Shown here in pieces: positions 43,666 to 53,583 of a stretch of DNA of 64,000 nucleotides. This DNA comes from Flavobacteriaceae bacterium S0862 (GTDB taxonomy: Bacteria > Bacteroidota > Bacteroidia > Flavobacteriales > Flavobacteriaceae): the NCBI GenBank assembly GCA_023015825.1, contig JALKAW010000008.1:62001-126000 (forward strand), in the 5' to 3' direction. The notes under the pieces were generated by a model. It had not been told where the DNA came from and made no database searches. It worked only from the letters and a program-made list of their open reading frames with translations. Both the position numbers and the translations under genes were made by a program. How positions within the stretch are numbered: the first letter of the stretch is position 1; the number at the start of each line of letters is the position of its first letter.

Positions 43666-44970
43666 ATGTCAGAAATTATGCTTAAAGTAACAGGTATTTC
43701 AAAGCAGTATAGGCTTGGTTTGGTGGGCACTGGCACTATTAGTCATGATTTGAAACGTTGGTGGCACAAGGTACGTGGAAAAGACGATCCGTTTTTAAAA
43801 ATTGGCGAAACTAATGATAGAAGTATAAAAGGTGAAAGTGATTATGTTTGGGCTTTAAAGGATATTAGTTTTGAAGTTAAGCGAGGCGAAGTGCTTGGTA
43901 TTATTGGAAAAAATGGCGCAGGAAAGTCCACGCTTTTAAAAATATTATCTAGAGTGACTAGTCCCACAACTGGAGAGATTAAAACCAAAGGGCGCATTGC
44001 GTCACTATTGGAAGTAGGTACAGGTTTTCATCCAGAAATGACTGGACGAGAAAATATTTATCTAAATGGTGCAATTTTAGGAATGACGAAATCTGAAATT
44101 CAATCTAAAATTGATGAGATTATAGAGTTTTCAGGTTGTGAACGTTATATAGACACACCAGTTAAACGCTATTCTTCTGGGATGACAGTGCGTTTAGCAT
44201 TTGCGGTAGCAGCACATTTAGAACCAGATATATTAGTGATTGATGAAGTATTGGCAGTGGGTGATGCCGAATTTCAAAAAAAGGCCATTGGCAAGATGCA
44301 GGATATTAGTAAAGGCGAAGGACGTACCGTTTTATTTGTGAGTCATAATATGGATTCTATAATGAGACTATGCACAAGGTCTATATTAATGAAAAATGGA
44401 AGCATAATTGAAGATGGTAAAGTGTCTCATGTTATTGATACATATCTAAGTACAGAATTCGGAACAACATCGCAAAAGTATTGGGATAAGAATAATGGAA
44501 ATGATTTGGTTAAGGTGTTATCTGTTAAAGCTCATAATTCTAATTTTGAAACAGGTGAGAATTTTAAAATAACCGAAGAAATAGGAATTACATTAACGTA
44601 TCGAGTTCTAGAATCGGGACACAAGATCCACTCTGCATTTAATTTTTTTAATGCAAGCGGTATCAATATATTTGATTCTCATGAAAGCAATACAGAGCTA
44701 TATCATGTTAAAAAGAAACCAGGGATTTATCAAACTACAGTTTGGGTTTACAAAAATTTGTTTTCTGAGGGAGTTATAGTTTTAGGTGTAGCATTAGTAA
44801 CACACGACCCTTTTAGAGTTCATTTTCACGAAAGAGACACCATAGCTTTTAATATGGTTGAAGATCTTGAAACAAGCCCAACAAGAGGTGATTATGTTGG
44901 TAGTATGCCAGGAATTATTAGACCAAAATTTGAATGGGTATCAGAAAAAATGAATAAAAAAAATGATTAG
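43666..44970 (+). CDS. wzt: ABC transporter ATP-binding protein, Wzt-like with C-terminal glycan domain
   Basis: 434 residues. ATPase part 1-260: Walker A GKNGAGKST (81-89), signature SSGMTVRLAFAVAAHL and Walker B DILVIDEVLAVGDAEF. Residues about 270-430 are a Wzt_C-type beta-sandwich (ITLTYRVLESGHKIHSAFNFFN, GIYQTTVWVYKNLFSEGVIVLG), the domain that in E. coli O9a recognises the terminal modification of the O-chain. Eight-base overlap with the next methyltransferase gene, which may provide that modification. Confidence 0.92.
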   Translation: MSEIMLKVTGISKQYRLGLVGTGTISHDLKRWWHKVRGKDDPFLKIGETNDRSIKGESDYVWALKDISFEVKRGEVLGIIGKNGAGKSTLLKILSRVTSPTTGEIKTKGRIASLLEVGTGFHPEMTGRENIYLNGAILGMTKSEIQSKIDEIIEFSGCERYIDTPVKRYSSGMTVRLAFAVAAHLEPDILVIDEVLAVGDAEFQKKAIGKMQDISKGEGRTVLFVSHNMDSIMRLCTRSILMKNGSIIEDGKVSHVIDTYLSTEFGTTSQKYWDKNNGNDLVKVLSVKAHNSNFETGENFKITEEIGITLTYRVLESGHKIHSAFNFFNASGINIFDSHESNTELYHVKKKPGIYQTTVWVYKNLFSEGVIVLGVALVTHDPFRVHFHERDTIAFNMVEDLETSPTRGDYVGSMPGIIRPKFEWVSEKMNKKND

Positions 44971-45601
44971 ATTAAATAAAAAAAACGAAGATGAAGCTGT
45001 AAATGTAACGGTTAAGTCTATTGATAAAGGACATCATAATGTCACTTACAGAGGTGTAAAAGCGATAAGATGTCCATTTGATTATGTTATGTACCAAATG
45101 ATTATTTCTGAGGTAAAACCAGATTTGATTATAGAAGTTGGAACAAGAAAAGGAGGAGGAGCTTATTACTTAGCAGATTTACTTGATTCTATTGGTAATG
45201 GAGTTATCCATACTATAGATATTGTGGATGAAGTGGAACAAGAAGTAAAAGAACATAAGCGCATTAGATTTTTTACAGACGGATGGGCAAATTATGATAT
45301 AAATTTGGCAAAAGATTTTAATAAAATTTTGATAATTGAAGATGCTTCACATATGTACGAGGATACTACTGGTGTTTTAAACAAGTTCCATTCATTGGTA
45401 TCCAAAGATTCTTATTTAATCGTAGAAGATGGCATTATTAATGAACTTGGATTAGAAAAAAAATACAATGGAGGTCCTCTTCGTGCTATTCGTGAGTTTT
45501 TACCAAAGCACCCTGAGTATATTGTGGATAGGAGATGGTGTGATATGTTTGGAAAGAATGCGACTTTTAATGTTAATGGATATTTGAGAAAAATCAAATA
45601 A
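44963..45601 (+). CDS. CmcI/RhmR-type methyltransferase
   Basis: 212 residues. Features of the cephalosporin hydroxylase (CmcI) family, whose members are in fact SAM-dependent O-methyltransferases: LIIEVGTRKGGGAYYLADLL (motif I), VIHTIDIVDE, ILIIEDASHMYEDT, YLIVEDGIINELGL and FNVNGYLRK at the C-terminus. RhmR-like members methylate sugar hydroxyl groups. Overlap with wzt suggests coupling of methylation and export. The target sugar is unknown. Confidence 0.85.
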   Translation: MIRLNKKNEDEAVNVTVKSIDKGHHNVTYRGVKAIRCPFDYVMYQMIISEVKPDLIIEVGTRKGGGAYYLADLLDSIGNGVIHTIDIVDEVEQEVKEHKRIRFFTDGWANYDINLAKDFNKILIIEDASHMYEDTTGVLNKFHSLVSKDSYLIVEDGIINELGLEKKYNGGPLRAIREFLPKHPEYIVDRRWCDMFGKNATFNVNGYLRKIK

Positions 45602-45648
45602 TTAAAGGAATACGAAAAATTCAAGTTCATGTTAAAGTTTATTGAATA

Positions 45649-46491
45649 ATGAAAAAAAAATTTACTGGCGAGAGGTTAGAAACGCATATACATAATGGAA
45701 ATGCAATTAACCACCTTCATCGTTATGCCTTAGCCTCTAATTTTATAAAAAATAAAATTGTTCTAGATATCGCTTCAGGTGAAGGCTATGGAAGTAATTT
45801 AATGAGTGAATGTGCAGAATTTGTTTATGGAGTAGATATAGATAGAGAAACAATAGAAAATGCTCAAGAAAAATATAAAAATAAAAACATTAAATTTTAT
45901 GAAGGCTCAACCAGTAAGATACCCTTAGAAAATAAAACAATAGATGTTGTAATAAGTTTTGAAACCATAGAACATCATGATAAACATGAAGAAATGTTAG
46001 ATGAAATAAAAAGAGTTTTAAAACCGAATGGACTATTAATTATCTCAACACCTGATAAATATTTCTATTCAGATAAAAGAAATTATAAAAATGAGTTTCA
46101 TGTAAAGGAGTTGTATAAAAATGAATTTATTGATTTAATTAATAATTATTTTAATAATTATCAATTATTACTTCAAAGTTATTTGAATGGAAGCTCGTTG
46201 ATTTTTGAAGAATCAATTAGAGAAAATATTAAGTTTTATAAAGGTAATTATGTTAGATTAGAAAGTTTATTCTCAAACCCACATTTTTTAATTGCAATTT
46301 GTTCTAATAGTAATTTTAAAAGACAAAATAGTTCAATTTTTGAAGGGAGTATGATTATGAAATCTTCAAATGAATATGAGAATTTGATTGATAAAATATA
46401 TGCTTCTAACTCCTATAAGTTAGGTCATGCTCTTTTATATGTTTTTAAGTATTTAAAAAGGTTCTTTAAAAAAGCAGGAAAAGATAAATGA
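45649..46491 (+). CDS. Class I SAM-dependent methyltransferase
   Basis: 280 residues. VLDIASGEGYGSNLM is SAM motif I, VYGVDID follows, then DVVISFETIEHHDKHEEML and IKRVLKPNGLLIISTPD. The N-terminal KFTGERLETHIHNGNAINHLHRYA resembles methyltransferases fused to or placed beside O-antigen glycosyltransferases. The C-terminal 60 residues end in a basic helix (LYVFKYLKRFFKKAGKDK). Its 3' end overlaps the next glycosyltransferase by four bases. From here on the DNA is markedly more AT-rich. Confidence 0.85.
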   Translation: MKKKFTGERLETHIHNGNAINHLHRYALASNFIKNKIVLDIASGEGYGSNLMSECAEFVYGVDIDRETIENAQEKYKNKNIKFYEGSTSKIPLENKTIDVVISFETIEHHDKHEEMLDEIKRVLKPNGLLIISTPDKYFYSDKRNYKNEFHVKELYKNEFIDLINNYFNNYQLLLQSYLNGSSLIFEESIRENIKFYKGNYVRLESLFSNPHFLIAICSNSNFKRQNSSIFEGSMIMKSSNEYENLIDKIYASNSYKLGHALLYVFKYLKRFFKKAGKDK

Positions 46492-47420
46492 ACAAGAATG
46501 TGAATGTGAAGATAATTATAGTGACTTACAATGGTATGCAATGGCTTGCTAGATGCTTAAGTAGTTGTATAGGCTATGATGTCATTGTAGTAGATAATGC
46601 ATCTACTGATGAAACAATCACTTTTATTAAGGAAAATTTTCCTAACATCAAATTAATAAGGCAGAATTCTAATCTAGGTTTTGGGCAGGCAAATAATATT
46701 GGGCTATCAATTGCTTTAAAAGAATGTGTTGATTATGTGTTTTTATTAAATCAAGATGCCTATTTACAGCCAGGAACAATTAATGATTTAATTGAAACTC
46801 ATAAAAAAAATAATATTTTCGGAATTTTGAGTCCTATTCATTTAAATGGAGATGCTAGTAATTTAGACAAAAATTTTTCTAATTATATAAAAGAAAATAA
46901 TGATATTATTTTTGATGCATTGCTTAATAAATTTAGTAAAGAAATTTATTCTCTTCCTTTTGTAAATGCTGCAGCTTGGTTGTTACCTAGAAAAACAATA
47001 GAAACTATTGGTGGGTTTGATCCCATATTTTTCCATTATACTGAAGATGATAATTATTGTCAACGTTTATTATTTCATGATATGAAAATAGGTGTTGTAC
47101 CAAATACTTATATATATCACGACAGGGATAATAAAAAAACAAATGACCGTCCAATTAATGAAAAAGAAAGATTGGTTTTAAAAGAACGTTATTTTAAACA
47201 TAGATGGGCTAATATAAATGTTGAAATTGATAAGGACTTAAAAAGGAACAAAAAAGATCTTTTAAAACTAATAGTAAAACTCTATTTAAAACTTAAATTT
47301 AATAAAGCACTTTATTACCAAAAAGAATTAGCCTTAATAAATAGGATTGTTCCAGAGATTTATAAAAGTAGAGCTAAAAATGCTACATCAGGACCTCATT
47401 ATTTAGAGGTAATTAAATAG
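46488..47420 (+). CDS. Family 2 glycosyltransferase, rhamnosyltransferase-like
   Basis: 310 residues. GT-A motifs: VKIIIVTYNGMQWLARCL, VIVVDNASTDET, NSNLGFGQANNIGL and FLLNQDAYLQPG (NQDA in place of DxD). FVNAAAWLLPRKTIETIGGFDP and YTEDDNYCQRLLFHDMKIG follow. The NLGFGQANN and NQDA motifs are shared with WbbL/rhamnosyltransferase-like enzymes. No membrane span, so it acts on the cytoplasmic face. Specific donor unknown. Confidence 0.87.
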   Translation: MNKNVNVKIIIVTYNGMQWLARCLSSCIGYDVIVVDNASTDETITFIKENFPNIKLIRQNSNLGFGQANNIGLSIALKECVDYVFLLNQDAYLQPGTINDLIETHKKNNIFGILSPIHLNGDASNLDKNFSNYIKENNDIIFDALLNKFSKEIYSLPFVNAAAWLLPRKTIETIGGFDPIFFHYTEDDNYCQRLLFHDMKIGVVPNTYIYHDRDNKKTNDRPINEKERLVLKERYFKHRWANINVEIDKDLKRNKKDLLKLIVKLYLKLKFNKALYYQKELALINRIVPEIYKSRAKNATSGPHYLEVIK

Positions 47421-47446
47421 TTGCAATTTATTGAAATTAAAAATTT

Positions 47447-48355
47447 ATGCTTTTTTCTATTCTTATAGCAAATTACAATAATGGTCATTTTTTTAATGAT
47501 TGTTTTCAAAGTATAGTAAATCAAACATATCAAAATTTCGAAGTTATTGTGGTTGATGATGGTTCAACTGATGATTCTGTAAATATTATTAAACAATTAA
47601 TAATTGATGATAAACGGTTTAAGTTGTTTCAAAATGAAGACAATAAAGGTTGTGGTTTTACTAAGCAAAGATGTGCAAAATTGGCTAGTGGTGAAATACT
47701 TGGTTTCCTTGACTCTGATGATGCTTTAAAGCCTAGTGCCTTAGAAGTGATGATTTTAGCTCACAAGAAATTTGAGAAAGCTTCTATAATTACTTCTAAG
47801 TATGAGTTTGTTGATTTGCAACTTAATTTTATAAAGGAGGGTGTTATAGGTAGTGAGATTCCTGGTGGGAAATCACATCTTACTTTTGGGGAAGGTGCTT
47901 TAACACATTTTGCAACGTTTAAGAATGCAGCTTATAAAAAAACTAAGGGGATAGATCCTTTAATGAAAAGAGCTGTAGACCAGGATTTATACTATAAAAT
48001 TGAAGAACAAGGAGCACATCAGTTTTTAAATGAATCTTTGTATTTATATAGAATAAATGAAAATAGTATTTCCAATAATAGTAATGTTTATAAAGCAAAA
48101 TACTGGCATTTCTACGCTATTAATAAAGCCTATAAGCGTAGAAAGAAACTAAAATTAGAAATTGATAATTTCTCAAATAAATATATGGGTATATATCGCT
48201 CTAATTATTATTTAAGTCGATTTGAGAAACTAAAATTTTCAAAAAAATATCAAGCAAAGTTTTATTTTTTAGGAAAAGCTTTTTTTTCGAATCCATCACA
48301 TAAATTTATACTTAAATTTAAAAGTTTCCTATTATTAATCATTGGTAGAATATGA
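47447..48355 (+). CDS. Family 2 glycosyltransferase
   Basis: 302 residues, GT-A fold with FSILIANYNNGHFFNDCFQS, VIVVDDGSTDDS, NKGCGFTKQRCAKLASGE and GFLDSDDALKPSAL (DSDD metal site). The C-terminal part is basic and rich in aromatic residues (KYWHFYAINKAYKRRKKL), suggesting contact with the membrane surface. Ends with a 4-base overlap into the next glycosyltransferase. Acceptor and donor unknown. Confidence 0.87.
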   Translation: MLFSILIANYNNGHFFNDCFQSIVNQTYQNFEVIVVDDGSTDDSVNIIKQLIIDDKRFKLFQNEDNKGCGFTKQRCAKLASGEILGFLDSDDALKPSALEVMILAHKKFEKASIITSKYEFVDLQLNFIKEGVIGSEIPGGKSHLTFGEGALTHFATFKNAAYKKTKGIDPLMKRAVDQDLYYKIEEQGAHQFLNESLYLYRINENSISNNSNVYKAKYWHFYAINKAYKRRKKLKLEIDNFSNKYMGIYRSNYYLSRFEKLKFSKKYQAKFYFLGKAFFSNPSHKFILKFKSFLLLIIGRI

Positions 48356-49386
48356 ATAAAAGTTATTTGATTTCCGTTGTTTTACCAGTTTATAATGTTG
48401 AAAAGTATGTTAGAGAAACAATAGACACTATATTAAATCAAACCATTCAAGATTTTGAAATTATTGTTATTGATGATTGTTCTACAGATAATACATTGCC
48501 TATTATTAAATCAATTAAAGACGATAGAATAAGAATAATAGAAAAGCTAACAAATAAAGGTTTGATAGATAGTTTAAATATTGGTTTTAAGGAAGCAAAA
48601 GGAACGTTTATAGCAAGAATGGATGGTGATGATAAGAATGCACCAAACCGATTTGAAAAACAATTAAAAATTCTTCAAGAAAATCCAGATATTAAAGCTT
48701 GTGGTTGTTGGTTACAATGTTTTGGTGCTAGTTCAAAAATTATAAAACATAAAGAATATCATGAGGAAATTCAAGCTCAATTATTATTAGGTAATTCTAT
48801 GAGTTTGGGTGCTACAATGTTAAATAGAGCAGCTTACCAAAATTATAGTTTTAGTGAGTCTAAAATACATGCCGAAGATTATGATTTTTGGACAAAATCT
48901 GCTTGGGATAGTAAGATGTATAACATTCAAGAGGTATTATATCGATACAGAGTGCATGAAAATCAGGTTTCTAGTTTATACAAGGATGTGCAAAAAGCTC
49001 AAGATATAGACATAAAATTAAATCTTTATCATAAAATTGATTATGATAAAAAAGAGTTTCCAGATTCATTTTTAAAGAAGTTATTGTTTTCAAATAAAAA
49101 CATATCAGTAGTTGAAAGCAAGCAATTTTTTAAGTGGTTACATCAAATAACACAAATTAATAAAACACAAAAAGTTTTTGGAAACAAGGCGCTTATTGAT
49201 GTGGTTGCTATTATAAAAAGAAAGTTTGTATTTGAACTTTTTTTCACAAATGCCAGAGTAGGCATTGATTATAATAAAAGAAAGCAAATTTTGAAAACCT
49301 TACCTTTTAGTGAGAAAATATTTGTTTTAAATAAAAAAATGAAGCAGTATTTTAAGATTTTTTTCAATAAAACCTCTAAAGTTTAA
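48352..49386 (+). CDS. Family 2 glycosyltransferase
   Basis: 344 residues. LISVVLPVYNVEKYVRETID, IIVIDDCSTDNT, TNKGLIDSLNIGFKEAKG and IARMDGDDKNAPNRF (DGDD) form the donor-binding part. LGATMLNRAAYQNYSF and AEDYDFWTKSA complete the family pattern of EpsE/WaaV-like glycosyltransferases. The C-terminal 90 residues are basic and may hold the protein at the membrane. It is separated by one base from the acyltransferase gene. Confidence 0.87.
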   Translation: MNKSYLISVVLPVYNVEKYVRETIDTILNQTIQDFEIIVIDDCSTDNTLPIIKSIKDDRIRIIEKLTNKGLIDSLNIGFKEAKGTFIARMDGDDKNAPNRFEKQLKILQENPDIKACGCWLQCFGASSKIIKHKEYHEEIQAQLLLGNSMSLGATMLNRAAYQNYSFSESKIHAEDYDFWTKSAWDSKMYNIQEVLYRYRVHENQVSSLYKDVQKAQDIDIKLNLYHKIDYDKKEFPDSFLKKLLFSNKNISVVESKQFFKWLHQITQINKTQKVFGNKALIDVVAIIKRKFVFELFFTNARVGIDYNKRKQILKTLPFSEKIFVLNKKMKQYFKIFFNKTSKV

Positions 49387-49387
49387 G

Positions 49388-50404
49388 ATGAAAGAAAATC
49401 AATTAGGAATTGCCTTTTTAAGAGTTTTGGCAACATTCTCAGTAATTGTAATTCATGTTTCAGCTCCAATTTTAGGAGAATATGGAAATATATCGCTTTT
49501 TGATTGGAATTTAGGTAATGCTTTTGATAGTTCTAATAGATATTCAGTCCCAATGTTTTTTATGATTAGTGGTGCTTTGCTATTAAATAAAGACTATACT
49601 TTAAAAGAGTTCTTCAAAAAAAGATTTATAAAAATTTTACCTCCGTTTATATTTTGGTCTTTGGTTTACAGTATTTACAAAAGGTTTGTTATTGGGAATG
49701 AACAGTCTGGTGTATTGGATTCTGTAGATAAAATAACTAGAGATATATTTTATGGCAGCGAATATCATTTATGGTTTGTGTTTGTATTATTAGGAATCTA
49801 TCTGTTAACGCCTATTATTAGAAAATGGGTAAAACAAGCTTCTTCAAAAGAAGTTGCATTTTTTTTATCTATTTGGCTATTTACAATTGTTTACAGAATA
49901 CCTGGTTTAAGTATTTATTTCCCGAAGGTTGAATTAATGTATTTTTCGGGTTATTTGGGGTATTTTGTTCTAGGCTATTATTTATTAAATGTGGATTTTA
50001 AAAATAAATTTATTCCTATTTCATCCATCGTTTTAGGGATCTTAATCACTTCTGTTGGGACTTACTATTTTACAGAAAAAAACAATAAGCTTTTTAGTTA
50101 TTTTTACGAGTTTTTAAGTATTAATGCATTAATGGTTGCTACAGGTGTATTCTTGTTATTCAAAAATTTTTCAACTAAAAACGAGACATTAAAACATACC
50201 TTTGTTACGTTAAGTAGTTGTTGCTTTGGGATATATCTTGTTCATGTTCTTATTTTAGAATTATTAGAATTATATGGTTTTTATTGGAGCATGTTTACAC
50301 CTATTGTTAGCGTACCTTTGGTCTCATTTCTATGTTTTATACTTAGTTTTGCTAGTATTTATTTTATAAAAAAAGTAAAGTATGGAAAATTAATTACTGG
50401 TTAA
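49388..50404 (+). CDS. Acyltransferase 3 family membrane protein (O-acyltransferase)
   Basis: 338 residues, about ten spans. The N-terminal RVLATFSVIVIHVSAPIL carries the conserved His of the Acyl_transf_3 family, followed by SVPMFFMISGALLL and FIKILPPFIFWSLVYSIY. The C-terminal CFGIYLVHVLILELL is also typical. Such proteins (OafA/WecH-like) move an acetyl or other acyl group to a sugar in the membrane. Placement among the glycosyltransferases suggests O-acetylation of the repeat unit. Confidence 0.88.
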   Translation: MKENQLGIAFLRVLATFSVIVIHVSAPILGEYGNISLFDWNLGNAFDSSNRYSVPMFFMISGALLLNKDYTLKEFFKKRFIKILPPFIFWSLVYSIYKRFVIGNEQSGVLDSVDKITRDIFYGSEYHLWFVFVLLGIYLLTPIIRKWVKQASSKEVAFFLSIWLFTIVYRIPGLSIYFPKVELMYFSGYLGYFVLGYYLLNVDFKNKFIPISSIVLGILITSVGTYYFTEKNNKLFSYFYEFLSINALMVATGVFLLFKNFSTKNETLKHTFVTLSSCCFGIYLVHVLILELLELYGFYWSMFTPIVSVPLVSFLCFILSFASIYFIKKVKYGKLITG

Positions 50405-50444
50405 GATGTTGAAAGTTAAGAAAGAAAATAGTGATTTGATTTAA

Positions 50445-51614
50445 ATGAAAATAGAAAACAAAAATATTTTATTAATTTTTCAAGGGGGAAACTTGGGAGG
50501 AGCGGAGCGACAAGCTTTTGGTTTGGCTAAGTATCTTGTAAAGGAAAAAAACTGTAAAGTTGATATTTTGTTTGTTTATTCCAACACACTATCAGAAGAG
50601 TTTAAAGAGGTTTTAAATAAGTCAAATATCAATAAAACTCACTTTTTTGGAGAACCATATTTATTTTTAAAACGAGAAATTTCAATTAAAAACTTAAAAA
50701 GACTTAAATGGTCCTTAGAATATTTACTAAAACTGAGAAAAGGGTTAATTAAAAATGAATATGATATCGTAATCCCTTTCCAAAATACACAATCTAAAAT
50801 CGCTTATTACCTATACAAATTATTACCTACAGTTAAATTTGCGTTTTGGCATCAATTAGGCCTAGATGTTTTAAAACATGATGTTTTTGAGAGCATTGCA
50901 GTTAATAATATGCCTTGTATTATTGGTAATGCGGAGAATTGTCTTGATATGTTTAAAACAGATTATAAAGTAAAAACGAGTAAGTTAAATTTATTGCCTC
51001 AATATTTAAGTTTACAAAAAGAACTTAGGGATAAAGAAGCTATAAAAGACGTTTTAAAAATACCTAAAGATAAATTTGTGTTTGGTATGATAGCGCATTT
51101 TAAAAGTTTTAAATATCATGATGTATTATTAAAAGTTTTTAAAAGCTTGCATAAAAAACACCCAAATACCCATTTGGTACTTATGGGAAATAAAGATAAT
51201 GACGAAAACACGCTGAGTATTTATAATAATTTAAAGGAGGATATTATAAAAAGCAGTTTACAATCTCATGTTACTTTGTTAAGTAATGAAGATGTTACCG
51301 ATGTTTTAATTAGTCTTGATGTAGGGGTTTTGTTGTCTCAAATAGAGGGCACGCCAAATGTGGTTATGGAATACATGCTGTATGGTTTACCAGTAATTTG
51401 TTCTAACCATCCAGGATGTGTTAATTTGCTAGAAGATTCAACACTTTTAGTAAATAATAATGAGGGTGAAATTTTAGATGCCATGGAAAGAATAACAACA
51501 ACAAAATCTTTATATCAAAAAGAATCTGAAAATAATTTAAGATATATAAAGAAGTATAATGTTAAAAATTATGTAGAAGACTTAGAGGTTATTCTAAGCA
51601 GAAATTTTAATTAA
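50445..51614 (+). CDS. Family 4 glycosyltransferase
   Basis: 389 residues, GT-B fold. N-terminal half: LLIFQGGNLGGAERQAFGLAKYL (glycine-rich acceptor loop). C-terminal half: FVFGMIAHFKSFKYHDVLL, HLVLMGN and the donor-binding SQIEGTPNVVMEYMLYGLPVI (the E-x7-E motif, Glu in IEGTPN and in VMEYM). These are the marks of GT4 retaining enzymes. The only GT4 with clear motifs in the first half of the locus. Donor sugar unknown. Confidence 0.9.
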   Translation: MKIENKNILLIFQGGNLGGAERQAFGLAKYLVKEKNCKVDILFVYSNTLSEEFKEVLNKSNINKTHFFGEPYLFLKREISIKNLKRLKWSLEYLLKLRKGLIKNEYDIVIPFQNTQSKIAYYLYKLLPTVKFAFWHQLGLDVLKHDVFESIAVNNMPCIIGNAENCLDMFKTDYKVKTSKLNLLPQYLSLQKELRDKEAIKDVLKIPKDKFVFGMIAHFKSFKYHDVLLKVFKSLHKKHPNTHLVLMGNKDNDENTLSIYNNLKEDIIKSSLQSHVTLLSNEDVTDVLISLDVGVLLSQIEGTPNVVMEYMLYGLPVICSNHPGCVNLLEDSTLLVNNNEGEILDAMERITTTKSLYQKESENNLRYIKKYNVKNYVEDLEVILSRNFN

Positions 51615-52628
51615 ATGCTACATCAAAACCATCTTATAAGTATTGTTTTACCATGTTATAATGGTGAGAATTATTTAGCTTTTGCAATTGAAAGCTGTTT
51701 AAATCAATCTTATAAAAATTTTGAGCTTATTATAGTAAACGATTGTTCTACTGATGCTACTCAAAAAATAGCTAATCAATTTGCTGAGAAAGATGAAAGA
51801 ATTATTGTTATAAATAATGAGACGAATAAAAGATTACCGGTAAGTTTAAATATTGGTCATAAACAGGCCAAAGGCAATTTCATTACATGGACATCAGATG
51901 ATAATATTTTAAAACCGAAATTTTTAGAGATACTCATAAATTCATTACTTGATAATCAAGTTGATGTTGTTTACTCTGATTATGATGTTATTGATGAACA
52001 AGGAAATTTTAAAAGAACACATAAAACAGGACCTACAGAGCACATTTTATTCGGAAATAAAATAGGAGCGTCATTTCTTTATAAAAAGGAAGTTTTTAAC
52101 AAATTAAATGGTTACGATGAATCCCTCTTTTTGTTAGAAGATTATGATTTTTGGATAAGAACTTGCATAAAATTCACATTACACCACCTAGATGCCGTTT
52201 TGTATCAATATAGGTTACATAAAGAAAGTTTAACGGTTGATATTGAATATAAAAGCGAGGTTAATTCTAAACATAAAAGTGGTGCGCTTAAAATGTTTGA
52301 AAAAATAGCTAATGAATTATCATGGAAGCCAGAAACACATCACTTTTTAACAAATCATTTTCTAAACGAATCCATAGATATTTTAGAATACTTAAACAAT
52401 AAAAAAATAATTAAAGATGATGTTTTAATGTTTAATCCAACCTCTTTTAATGAAGATGAGCTTATTTTAGGATTAAATTTATTATTGCGTAATCACTTAT
52501 TGTCGGATAGTTGCAACAGAAATCCAAAAACGCTAAATGAAGTTTTTAAGAATGAAAAGCAACTTTTATTTCACCCTTCATTTAGTAAAAAAACAACTTT
52601 TAACTATATTTTAAAAAGCTTATTTTAA
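51615..52628 (+). CDS. Family 2 glycosyltransferase
   Basis: 337 residues. ISIVLPCYNGENYLAFAIES, LIIVNDCSTDAT, TNKRLPVSLNIGHKQAKG and TWTSDDNILKPKFL (TSDDN as metal site), followed by IGASFLYKKEVFNKLNGYDE and LLEDYDFWIRTCIKFTL. The C-terminal 100 residues lack recognised motifs. It starts directly after the stop codon of the GT4 gene. Donor and acceptor unknown. Confidence 0.87.
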   Translation: MLHQNHLISIVLPCYNGENYLAFAIESCLNQSYKNFELIIVNDCSTDATQKIANQFAEKDERIIVINNETNKRLPVSLNIGHKQAKGNFITWTSDDNILKPKFLEILINSLLDNQVDVVYSDYDVIDEQGNFKRTHKTGPTEHILFGNKIGASFLYKKEVFNKLNGYDESLFLLEDYDFWIRTCIKFTLHHLDAVLYQYRLHKESLTVDIEYKSEVNSKHKSGALKMFEKIANELSWKPETHHFLTNHFLNESIDILEYLNNKKIIKDDVLMFNPTSFNEDELILGLNLLLRNHLLSDSCNRNPKTLNEVFKNEKQLLFHPSFSKKTTFNYILKSLF

Positions 52629-52632
52629 TAAT

Positions 52633-53565
52633 ATGAGTAAACCATCGCAATTAGTGAGTATTATAATGGCAACCTACAATAGGGCGCATTATATTACAGA
52701 AGCTCTAAACGCTATTAAAAAGCAAAGTTATGCTAATTGGGAATGCTTAATTATTGATGATGGTTGTACCGATAATACTGAAAATATAATAAGCCCAATA
52801 CTGAGCGAAGATTCAAGATTTAAATTTCTAAAACGCCCCAATAACCACAAAAAGGGATTGCCAGGGTGCAGAAATTATGGATTAAGTTTAGCAAAAGGCG
52901 ATTACATTATTTTTTTTGATGACGATGATATTGTACATCCTTTAAATTTAGAATATAGTTTGACGGCATTACAAAACCAAAATGTAGATTTTTGTCATTA
53001 TCAAAAGCAATCATTTTTAAATGAAGTTCCAGAAATAAAAATAGAGGAATTAAAAATAAGAAGAACATTAGTTAGGGACGATATTGAACTTGTGGTTACG
53101 GGCAAATATGCTTTAGCTTCCTGTACAGTTTTATGGAAAAAAGAATGTTTCAATTATATTAAATTCAATGAAAATTTAATGTATGCCGAAGAATGGGAAT
53201 GTTATATTAGTATCATTGAAAAAGGTTTTAGAGGTATTTCTCTTGAAAATATTTTGTACTATAATAGAAAACATGCTATTTCAAATACAGGCAAATTTTG
53301 GCATAAAAACCCAGTACAATTAAAATCAAAAAAAGAAGCTATCTTTTTAGTCGCTAAAAAATTAGCTAATAAAAACATTTTAACTTCTTCATTAAAAAAG
53401 TATTTTACTGGTTTAGCTATTTCTTACAGAGATTTATCATTATTAAAAGAATTGTTTAATATTTTTAAACCCACCAAAAAATATAGAATAATAACCATTA
53501 TTAAGTATTATTTATATGACTTATGGCGAATTTATTATAATACAAAAAAGAAGCTGCAATCTTAA
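52633..53565 (+). CDS. Family 2 glycosyltransferase
   Basis: 310 residues. VSIIMATYNRAHYITEALNA, CLIIDDGCTDNT, GLPGCRNYGLSLAKGDYIIF and FFDDDDIVHPLNLE (four Asp in a row at the metal site). SCTVLWKKECFNYIKF and AEEWECYISIIEKGF correspond to the usual second half. A basic, Tyr-rich C-terminus (YRIITIIKYYLYDLWRIYY) probably associates with the membrane. Donor unknown. Confidence 0.87.
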   Translation: MSKPSQLVSIIMATYNRAHYITEALNAIKKQSYANWECLIIDDGCTDNTENIISPILSEDSRFKFLKRPNNHKKGLPGCRNYGLSLAKGDYIIFFDDDDIVHPLNLEYSLTALQNQNVDFCHYQKQSFLNEVPEIKIEELKIRRTLVRDDIELVVTGKYALASCTVLWKKECFNYIKFNENLMYAEEWECYISIIEKGFRGISLENILYYNRKHAISNTGKFWHKNPVQLKSKKEAIFLVAKKLANKNILTSSLKKYFTGLAISYRDLSLLKELFNIFKPTKKYRIITIIKYYLYDLWRIYYNTKKKLQS

Positions 53566-53583
53566 AATATAAAAATAAACAAC

